Shown piece by piece: positions 1 through 4,637 of a DNA stretch of 6,633 nucleotides; positions within the stretch are counted from its first letter, which is position 1, and every line of letters starts with the position of its first letter. A program made the position numbers and the translations under genes. Under the pieces are notes generated by a model. The model saw only the letters and a list, made by a program, of their open reading frames with translations. It ran no database searches and had not been told where the DNA came from. The DNA is from Nanobdellota archaeon (GTDB lineage: Archaea > Thermoproteota > Nitrososphaeria > Nitrososphaerales > Nitrosopumilaceae): contig JAAUVF010000051.1 in the NCBI GenBank assembly GCA_012030815.1, forward strand, positions 1 to 6,633, in the 5' to 3' direction.

Positions 1-417
1 TATTTTTTATTTCATCTTGAGTTGCATCATGTGAAATCTCTAATATTTTATAGTAATCCGGTAGCGTTGAGTTTTGAAATGCATCTCTGAATTCCTTGTT
101 TTCTTTCGATTTATTTCTGGTTCCAAATTCTTCATAATCATCTGACCAATCAGAATGATATTTTTCATATGTTTTATCATTTTTTGAATCCAGTTCTTTG
201 TCATCATACGATGTTTTTTCCTTAAAATTATGTCTCTTGCTAGATATACAAAAAGTAGAATTACAGCTATTGCAAATCCTGCAAATAGCATTATTTTCTG
301 TTCATCTGTTACAACCATCTCCATCTGTAATTTTCCAGTGTTCTCTGTTTGAGCAGATACATTTTGAATCATACAGATAAGAATTACACTTGATACTATG
401 ATGCTAAATTTTTTCAT
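1..417 (-). CDS. Membrane-anchored J-domain (DnaJ-like) protein, partial, with one frameshift
   Basis: Read from ATG at 417, the protein has a cleavable-looking signal peptide (residues 1-22, ending NVSA before Q23), a short outer segment and one membrane helix at about 42-60. A basic RDIILRKK stop-transfer follows, so the rest should face the cytosol. As written, the frame continues to a stop at 40 with an unlikely basic tail. Adding one A to the six-base run at 214-219 opens a frame to the window edge. It gives an acidic, Asp/Glu/Lys-rich linker and then LPDYYKILEISHDATQDEIK, the start of a J domain. J domains recruit and stimulate Hsp70 (DnaK). The diagnostic HPD would lie just outside the window, so it cannot be confirmed. 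The start is 4 bases after the Lrp stop, so the two genes are probably cotranscribed. The J-domain reading is strong. Whether the frameshift is real or an error is open. Confidence 0.75.
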
Positions 418-421
418 TTTA

Positions 422-865
422 TTATGCTAGTCTAAAGTCTTCTTTAGCAGTATTTAGAACTACGTGAGTTATGGTGTTTTCTATGTTTTGAATTGATGCT
501 ATTCCCTTTACAAATTCACTTAATTCATCACGTGATTTGAATTTTGCAATTACTAGAGTATCTGTATTTCCTGTAATGTCGTAAACTCCACAGACATTTT
601 CAATTTTTGCAATCTCCATCTCAATATCTATGATTTTGTCTTTTTTTGCAATGATTTCAATTATGGCAGTTAGAGTATAGCCTAATTTTTCGTGGTCTAT
701 TATTGCCGTATATCCTTTGATTATCTTTTCTTTTTCCAGCTTCTTTATTCTTGATAATATCGTAACTGTTGACATCCCAAGCTTTAATCCTAATTGTCTT
801 GCAGATAATCTTGCATCTACCAATAAATTTTTGAGAATTCTTTCATCATTTTTATCCAAATTCAT
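422..865 (-). CDS. Lrp/AsnC family transcriptional regulator
   Basis: This is a full-length 147-residue protein, the usual size for the family. Residues 1-60 are the AsnC-type winged helix-turn-helix: it starts LDKNDERILKNLLVDARLSA and continues with the recognition region GMSTVTILSRIKKLEKEKII. Residues 65-140 are the RAM effector and oligomerisation domain, with the typical GVYDITGNTDTLVIAKF strand-loop-strand and the late THVVLNT strand. Such proteins act as dimers or octamers and often sense amino acids. The ligand here cannot be read from sequence. ATG at 865 lies about 27 bases from a TTTAAA box, fitting a leaderless transcript. A perfect inverted repeat covers that box, so autoregulation is likely. 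The J-domain gene follows after 4 bases. Family assignment is secure; target genes are unknown. Confidence 0.93.
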   Translation of the reverse strand: MNLDKNDERILKNLLVDARLSARQLGLKLGMSTVTILSRIKKLEKEKIIKGYTAIIDHEKLGYTLTAIIEIIAKKDKIIDIEMEIAKIENVCGVYDITGNTDTLVIAKFKSRDELSEFVKGIASIQNIENTITHVVLNTAKEDFRLA

Positions 866-877
866 ATTATCATATAT

Positions 878-903
878 GCTAAAAATACATTTAAATTTTT
901 AGC
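878..903 (-). promoter_or_regulatory. Lrp gene promoter with a 26-bp palindromic operator candidate
   Basis: GCTAAAAAT (878-886) and ATTTTTAGC (895-903) are perfect 9-base inverted arms around an 8-base spacer. The TATA box TTTAAA (890-895) lies inside the palindrome, about 27 bases before the ATG at 865. A dimeric regulator bound here would block TBP. The adjacent Lrp protein is the obvious candidate, which would give negative autoregulation. The repeat and spacing are seen directly; the binder is inferred. Confidence 0.6.
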
Positions 904-970
904 AATTTGTTTAATACCTGTTTACTTTTCTGAATGTTTTATATGCTATTCACCCAGTGACTACTTTATC

Positions 971-977
971 TTTAAAA
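971..977 (+). promoter_or_regulatory. TATA box of the small TPR gene
   Basis: TTTAAAA is centred about 29 bases before TTG 1003. An in-frame TAA at 973-975 limits upstream extension of the TPR frame, so the spacing supports TTG 1003 as a leaderless start. A second weaker match, TTTTATATG near 937-945, has no suitable start after it. Confidence 0.5.
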
Positions 978-1002
978 CATAGAATCAGTAACTCTCACTG
1001 TA

Positions 1003-1227
1003 TTGCAAATTAATGAGCTTGTTTTAAAAGGCCAAAATTCTTTAAAATCTGGAAGTTTTGAGGAGGCATTGGCTTGCTTTGAGCAAGCACTACTTTTGAA
1101 CCAAAACGATCCCGATTTGTGGAATTTTAAGGCTGTAGCATTACGCAGCTTAGGTCGATATGAGGAGGCATTGGAATGCTTTAACAAATCCCTAAAGATA
1201 GATCCTAGAGATAAACACGCATCCTGA
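1003..1227 (+). CDS. Small two-repeat TPR protein
   Basis: This 74-residue protein is almost entirely two tetratricopeptide repeats of 34 residues, about 3-36 and 37-70. Each carries the expected pattern of small and aromatic residues, for example GSFEEALACFEQALLLNQND and then GRYEEALECFNKSLKIDPRD. The repeats are close copies in DNA too: the 13-mer GAGGAGGCATTGG occurs at 1060-1072 and again at 1162-1174, exactly 34 codons later. TPRs mediate protein-protein contacts; the partner is unknown. No ATG fits the frame. TTG 1003 is chosen because a TATA box lies about 29 bases upstream. Two repeats alone make a small domain, so it may pair with itself or cap another protein. It is a stand-alone gene: a T-rich stretch follows, and the next gene has its own promoter. 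Confidence 0.8.
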   Translation: MQINELVLKGQNSLKSGSFEEALACFEQALLLNQNDPDLWNFKAVALRSLGRYEEALECFNKSLKIDPRDKHAS

Positions 1228-1229
1228 AC

Positions 1230-1240
1230 TGTTTTTTATT
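1230..1240 (+). terminator. T-rich terminator candidate after the small TPR gene
   Basis: A run of six T (1232-1237) followed by ATT begins 4 bases after the TGA stop. Archaeal RNA polymerase terminates at such U-tracts without needing a hairpin. It is supported only by composition and position. Confidence 0.4.
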
Positions 1241-1297
1241 TGGACTGATATTACGATTAATAGAAAAGCGATCTTGACTGCACTTACAAACGAGCAC

Positions 1298-1317
1298 AAA
1301 TAAATAATTCTTTATTT
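1298..1317. repeat. Inverted repeat upstream of the tfb promoter
   Basis: AAATAAA (1298-1304) and TTTATTT (1311-1317) are perfect 7-base arms around TAATTC. The repeat ends about 9 bases before the TATA box of the TFB gene. It could be a regulator site or a late terminator hairpin for the TPR transcript. The arms are pure A+T, so chance is a serious alternative in this genome. Confidence 0.3.
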
Positions 1318-1325
1318 CCTACTAG

Positions 1326-1334
1326 TTATTATAT
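1326..1334 (+). promoter_or_regulatory. TATA box of the TFB gene
   Basis: TTATTATAT is centred about 27 bases before ATG 1357. This predicts transcription starting at or within a base or two of the start codon, a leaderless mRNA. Confidence 0.55.
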
Positions 1335-1356
1335 CGAAGCAATAAGTGATACTATC

Positions 1357-2274
1357 ATGGTTTTAAAGTCTGTTAATGTTGATAACTGTCCGCGTTGTGC
1401 AAAAAACGCATTACTAACTGATGATGTTACTGGGGAGCGATTTTGTGGTAAATGTGGCTATGTAATTTCTGAAAAATCTCAGGAATCAGGTCCTGAATGG
1501 CGTTCTTTTACACAAGACGAACATGGAAACAAAGCCAGAGCCGGAGCTCCAACCTCACTAACTATGCACGATATGGGATTATCTACAATCATTAATCCTA
1601 TGAATAAAGACGCATCTGGAAAACCCCTTACTGCATCAATGAAAAGTACCATTGAACGATTAAGAACATGGGATAGTAGAAGTCAGGTCCATGAATCCGT
1701 TGATAGAAATCTCAGACAAGCATTAAGTGAACTAAATAGATTAAAAGATAAACTTGCACTTTCTGATGCTGTAATTGAAAAGGCAGCTTACATTTACAGA
1801 AAAGCAATTGAGAAAAAACTAGTTCGAGGAAGATCCATATCTGCAATGATTGCATCAGCACTTTATGCAGCTTGCAGAGACACTGAAACTCCAAGAACCT
1901 TAAACGATGTCGGCGAAGCTGCAAATCTAAAGAAAAAAGACATTGCAAGATGCTATAGATTATTGCATAGAGAATTGGATCTAAAAATGCCTGTAGTTGA
2001 CCCCATTCAATGTGTTGCCAGAATTGCAAGTAGAATTGGAATTACCGAAAAAACAAAACGTTATGCAGCTAAAGTTCTAAAAATATCCCAAGAACATGAG
2101 GAATCTGCAGGTAAGGATCCAATGGGATTGGCAGCAGCTGCACTATACTTGGCATGTGTTAAAAATGGCGAAGATATAACTCAGCGCGATATTGCTGAAG
2201 CCGCTAGTGTGACTGAAGTTACCATTCGAAATAGGTACAAAGGTCTGAAATTAGATCAAAATATGGAACTATAA
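1357..2274 (+). CDS. tfb: Transcription initiation factor B (TFB, archaeal TFIIB)
   Basis: TFB bridges TBP on the TATA box and RNA polymerase and sets the transcription start. At 305 residues it is full length. An N-terminal zinc ribbon has ligands C11, C14, C30 and C33 (CPRC and CGKC). The B-reader/linker follows with the family signature RAGAPTSLTMHDMGLSTII at about 61-79. Two cyclin folds then lie at about 105-195 and 200-298. The first contains RKAIEKKLVRGRSISAMIAS and the second GKDPMGLAAAALYLACV. The C-terminal helix-turn-helix that contacts the BRE reads TQRDIAEAASVTEVTIRNRY. All key parts are present, with no sign of damage. Thaumarchaea usually carry several TFB paralogues; which one this is cannot be told here. 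ATG 1357 fits the upstream TATA spacing. Confidence 0.97.
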   Translation: MVLKSVNVDNCPRCAKNALLTDDVTGERFCGKCGYVISEKSQESGPEWRSFTQDEHGNKARAGAPTSLTMHDMGLSTIINPMNKDASGKPLTASMKSTIERLRTWDSRSQVHESVDRNLRQALSELNRLKDKLALSDAVIEKAAYIYRKAIEKKLVRGRSISAMIASALYAACRDTETPRTLNDVGEAANLKKKDIARCYRLLHRELDLKMPVVDPIQCVARIASRIGITEKTKRYAAKVLKISQEHEESAGKDPMGLAAAALYLACVKNGEDITQRDIAEAASVTEVTIRNRYKGLKLDQNMEL

Positions 2275-2333
2275 TTTCCAGTCAAAATATTTACAAATTT
2301 TTGCAAATCTGATGATCGTATCTGATAAACAAC

Positions 2334-2340
2334 TTTAAAT
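2334..2340 (+). promoter_or_regulatory. TATA box of the 52-residue microprotein gene
   Basis: TTTAAAT is centred about 29 bases before TTG 2366. Just upstream, ATCTGAT occurs twice, 12 bases apart (2308-2314 and 2320-2326). The spacing would place both copies on nearly the same face of the helix. Confidence 0.45.
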
Positions 2341-2365
2341 CCATAATTTTTCTGCTGTCTTTTAA

Positions 2366-2524
2366 TTGAACATTCCAGAAATCATTCATGATGCTAGTGA
2401 ATTTGGATTAAAAATTAACAAGTTAGATGACTTGGATGAAGAGATTCTAGCAGACATGCATCAATCTATTTTAGAATACAAAGAAAATAGAAACAATCTT
2501 CATAATATTGATTATCTGTGGTAG
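2366..2524 (+). CDS. Conserved-looking 52-residue microprotein, unknown function
   Basis: The open frame from TTG 2366 to TAG 2522-2524 encodes 52 residues. It begins as (M)NIPEIIHDASEFGLKINK, continues with an acidic helix (LDDLDEEILADMHQSILEYK) and ends NIDYLW. It is charged, probably helical and soluble, with no membrane segment, signal peptide or cysteine. I do not recognise the family. Support comes from codon and amino-acid composition like the neighbours, the TATA box at leaderless spacing, and a T-run directly after the stop (2529-2535). The TTG start matches the two TPR genes nearby. It fills an otherwise unexplained gap between TFB and the next microprotein. Confidence 0.55.
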   Translation: MNIPEIIHDASEFGLKINKLDDLDEEILADMHQSILEYKENRNNLHNIDYLW

Positions 2525-2559
2525 GTAATTTTTTTATTTTAGAAAGTGTATAGTGGATT

Positions 2560-2661
2560 ATGAGACTGGCAAAAAACTGTCTTGTCTGTGAGCGAAGTTT
2601 TATTGGATTTGAGAAATACTGTAGTATCTGTAGTCAGGAACAAGCCTATCGTAAAAAGTGA
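2560..2661 (+). CDS. 33-residue zinc-binding microprotein (two CxxC)
   Basis: ATG 2560 to TGA 2659-2661 encodes 33 residues. Two CxxC knuckles, NCLVC (C7, C10) and YCSIC (C21, C24), are 10 residues apart, and a basic tail ends AYRKK. This is the minimal layout of a zinc ribbon or rubredoxin-like knuckle binding one zinc. Such mini zinc proteins are common in archaea, often binding nucleic acid or protein, but no specific role can be given. An in-frame TAG (2551-2553) fixes ATG as the start. A T/A-rich stretch at 2533-2540, about 24 bases upstream, may act as its TATA box. Alternatively it is read through from the 52-residue gene 35 bases before. A T-rich stretch follows the stop. Confidence 0.65.
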   Translation: MRLAKNCLVCERSFIGFEKYCSICSQEQAYRKK

Positions 2662-2672
2662 TTTTTATTTTT
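2662..2672 (+). terminator. T-rich terminator candidate after the zinc microprotein
   Basis: Two runs of five T separated by one A start immediately after the TGA stop. This is typical of archaeal U-tract termination. There is no hairpin. Confidence 0.45.
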
Positions 2673-2744
2673 AAACTGTTTTGATACTTGAAACTGCTTT
2701 TGTAATTATATGGTAGTTTTATGATGCTCTGACTAATTGTCAAT

Positions 2745-2770
2745 CTATATTATTGATAAAGTGTTATCAA
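2745..2770 (+). promoter_or_regulatory. Promoter of the four-TPR gene with an overlapping inverted repeat
   Basis: The TATA-like box CTATATTAT (2745-2753) is centred about 29 bases before TTG 2778. Directly abutting it, TTGATAA (2753-2759) and TTATCAA (2764-2770) form a perfect 7-base inverted repeat around AGTG. It lies between the TATA box and the predicted start of transcription, a classic place for an archaeal repressor. The arrangement is seen; regulation is inferred. Confidence 0.5.
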
Positions 2771-2777
2771 AGATGCC

Positions 2778-3275
2778 TTGAGTAGAGAATTTGATAAGAT
2801 GGTGTCTCAAGCTTATGACCTTTGCGAAGATGGCAATTATTTGGATGCTCTAAAGATGTATGATTTGGCGCTAAAACAAGAACCTGAAAATCTTAACGTG
2901 TTAATAGACAAAGGCGTTACATTGCAAAATCTGGGTAGAATAAAGCAGGCCATAAAATATTATGATAAAGCATTATTTCTTGATCCAAAAAATATCAATG
3001 CTCTGGTGAACAAGGGTGCATCATTGCACACAAATGGTAAATATCAAGATGCAATTGATTGCTATGATTTAGCTCTTAAAATTGATAAAAAACATGCAAT
3101 GGCATTGGCTTACAAAGGATTGTCTTTAGGAGAAATGGGAAATTTACATGATGCCTTAAAGCACTTCAAAAAAGCATTATCAATTGATAGTGATTATGAT
3201 CTTGCTAATATTAGCAAAGAAATGGTTAAAGAATTACTAAAATCAATTAAACAACAAAAATCTAAAACACAGTGA
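2778..3275 (+). CDS. Four-repeat TPR protein
   Basis: This 165-residue protein is built of four consecutive tetratricopeptide repeats of exactly 34 residues: about 5-38, 39-72, 73-106 and 107-140. Each shows the canonical motif, for example GRIKQAIKYYDKALFLDPKN and GKYQDAIDCYDLALKIDKKH. A basic, Lys/Gln-rich capping helix follows (KELLKSIKQQKSKTQ). No signal peptide or membrane segment is seen, so it is cytosolic. It should act as a protein-binding scaffold; partners are unknown. TTG 2778 is preferred because the TATA box lies about 29 bases upstream; the nearby out-of-frame ATG at 2773 stops at once. Its last 14 bases overlap the convergent zinc-finger gene. It shares repeat type with the smaller TPR gene at 1003, but the sequences are not close copies. 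Confidence 0.88.
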   Translation: MSREFDKMVSQAYDLCEDGNYLDALKMYDLALKQEPENLNVLIDKGVTLQNLGRIKQAIKYYDKALFLDPKNINALVNKGASLHTNGKYQDAIDCYDLALKIDKKHAMALAYKGLSLGEMGNLHDALKHFKKALSIDSDYDLANISKEMVKELLKSIKQQKSKTQ

Positions 3276-3433
3276 CATCGCCTGGTGCAGGTTCTCGTTT
3301 ACTGTTATTTTCATGCGACTCAAAAAATTCTTTATGTTCTAAATTTTGATGTTCTCTGAGTTTTCGATATCGTCAAACCCATATAGCACAAATAACATTT
3401 TGGCTTGTGTTCATCAACAAATGGAAGTACCAT
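3262..3433 (-). CDS. Small C2H2-type zinc-finger protein, with one frameshift
   Basis: The minus strand encodes a 56-residue protein if one base is removed from the run of four at 3361-3364. The first part, MVLPFVDEHKPKCYLCYMGL then TISK, is in one frame. The second part, LREHQNLEHKEFFESHE and then a tail KREPAPGDVTVF, is in the next, with stop at 3262-3264. Joined, C13 and C16 with H28 and H33 form C-x2-C-x11-H-x4-H, a C2H2-like finger. Such fingers usually bind nucleic acid or protein. ATG 3433 is fixed by an in-frame stop just upstream, and AAATAAG lies 26 bases before it. As written, the frame ends after 33 residues. The 3' end overlaps the four-TPR gene on the opposite strand. I am fairly sure that it is a gene, and unsure of its function. 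Confidence 0.6.
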
Positions 3434-3455
3434 GATGTTTATGGTTGTTTACCTA

Positions 3456-3462
3456 CTTATTT
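3456..3462 (-). promoter_or_regulatory. TATA-like box of the C2H2 zinc-finger gene
   Basis: Read on the minus strand, AAATAAG is centred 26 bases before ATG 3433. It shares a 78-base divergent region with the promoter of the radical SAM gene. Confidence 0.4.
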
Positions 3463-3478
3463 CTTGAGACTGATGGTT

Positions 3479-3493
3479 AAGGATTATATCCTT
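3479..3493 (+). promoter_or_regulatory. Promoter of the radical SAM gene, TATA box within a palindrome
   Basis: TTATAT at 3484-3489 is centred about 25 bases before GTG 3512. The box sits in the perfect palindrome AAGGAT-TAT-ATCCTT (6-base arms, 3-base centre). A dimeric repressor here would compete with TBP. The TATA spacing is the main reason to start the coding region at GTG 3512. Confidence 0.45.
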
Positions 3494-3511
3494 TAAGAAA
3501 TGACTTGTTAT

Positions 3512-4611
3512 GTGCTAGATCAACTAATATCTGAAATCTAAGGCTCTGGATAGGGCAATTGCTGGTGAAGAACTGACATATGATGATGGTATTGAATTGA
3601 TGAATTATGATAATTTACATGTACTAAGTGCAGTTGCCGATATTACAAGAAAAAAATTAGTTGGTGACACTGTAACATTTGCAGCATCATATTACATGAA
3701 CTATACAAATGTCTGCGCTGCTAGCTGCCAAATGTGTGCATTTTATAGAAAAGATGGAGCAGATGACGCATATACTCTTACTCCTCAACAAATTGAACAA
3801 CGTGTATCTATTGCCAAAACAATGGGTGCTACTGAAGTTCACATTGTAGGTGGATTTCATCCTACACTTCCTTTGGAATATTATGAAGACATGATGAGAG
3901 TAATTAAGAAAAATCATCCTCAACTAAACATCAAAGCACTCACCGCTGCAGAAATTTTCTTTTTTATCCAAACTAACAAAAAACTCTGTTAAGGAAGTTC
4001 TCTCTCGTCTAAAGGCTGCAGGTCTTGACTCAATGCCTGGCGGAGGTGCTGAATTGTTCCATCCTGAAATCAGGGGAAAGATTGTTAGAGGCAAGTGTAC
4101 TGGTCAGGAATGGCTAGATACAATTGAACAAGCACACAACCTTGGAATCAAAATGCAATGTCACAATGCTTTATGGGCATATTGAAAAGCCATCTCATAT
4201 TGTTGATCATCTAATAAAAATTCGTGAATTGCAAAAAAGACTCAAGGATTTATCACTCTAATTCCTTTAAAGTTTAGTCTAGATAATACTGAACTTGAAC
4301 AAGAACACTTGGTAAATCATGAGTGCTCATCTGTTTACGATTTGAGAATTATTGCATTATCCCGATTAATGCTTGCAAATGTTTTGAATAATATCTCAGT
4401 TTATTGGGTAGCATATGGAAAGAAACTCGCACAAGTTGCACTATCTAATGGTGGAAATGATTTAGTTGGAACAGCATTTTCTGAAGAAATTTACCGTGCA
4501 GCTGGAAAACCTACCACATCATCTGTAGAAGAATTAGCTACAACTGTAAAAGAGATTGGACGAAATCCTGCACAACGTGATAGTCATTTTAATGTAATTA
4601 GAAAGTTCTAG
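3512..4611 (+). pseudogene. mqnE: Radical SAM aminofutalosine synthase-like (MqnE) gene, broken by 3-4 frameshifts
   Basis: Joining the frames gives about 365 residues. MqnE adds the 5'-deoxyadenosyl radical to 3-[(1-carboxyvinyl)oxy]benzoate to make aminodeoxyfutalosine, a step to menaquinone. Visible motifs are the iron-sulfur cluster cysteines in NVCAASCQMCAFYR (CxxxCxxC, near 3711-3752), [34 protein letters not shown] (near 4027-4074), then [10 protein letters not shown] and LIPLKFSLDN. The PGGGAE and TMLYGHIE motifs favour MqnE over CofH, whose equivalent is usually a TAAE type. MqnC is a weaker alternative. Frames change at 3960-3965 (one T extra), 4150-4153 (one A extra) and 4233-4238 (one A missing). 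A tentative fourth lies at 3534-3536 (one A extra) and joins the GTG 3512 start to the body; otherwise the body begins at TTG 3597 or ATG 3600. Motifs are kept across every break, so this is either a sequence error or a very recent loss. Confidence 0.75.
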
Positions 4612-4637
4612 TTTTTATAAAATATTTTTAATTGATT
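4612..4637. terminator. Bidirectional A/T-rich terminator between convergent genes
   Basis: The 26 bases between the radical SAM stop (plus) and the cyclase stop (minus) hold T runs on the plus strand (4612-4616 and 4626-4630). There are shorter U-tracts on the minus strand. Composition and convergent placement suit termination in both directions. Confidence 0.4.

Noticed and set aside
198..380. Plus-strand open frame over the J-protein gene
   Set aside because: It overlaps the signal peptide and membrane helix on the opposite strand and has no promoter or domain.
1060..1174. The 13-mer direct repeat GAGGAGGCATTGG as a mobile or recombination repeat
   Set aside because: The copies are exactly 34 codons apart and encode the same position of two TPR units, so they are explained by repeat duplication in the protein.
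972..1187. Minus-strand open frame antisense to the small TPR gene
   Set aside because: It is a shadow of the repeat-rich TPR coding strand, with no promoter and no recognisable domain.
1228..1356. A further TPR unit or small gene after the small TPR gene
   Set aside because: None of the three plus-strand frames continues the TPR pattern, and only very short frames without a fitting start are present.
1712..2029. Minus-strand open frame inside the TFB gene
   Set aside because: It lies wholly within a conserved full-length TFB gene; its Leu/Gln/Phe-rich translation is a typical antisense artefact.
3597..4611. Programmed decoding of the radical SAM gene across several frames
   Set aside because: Three or four separate shifts in both directions, at unrelated short A/T runs, do not fit any known programmed mechanism.
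4612..4637. Attachment site or regulatory RNA between the convergent genes
   Set aside because: It is only 26 bases of A/T-rich DNA; termination is sufficient to explain it.
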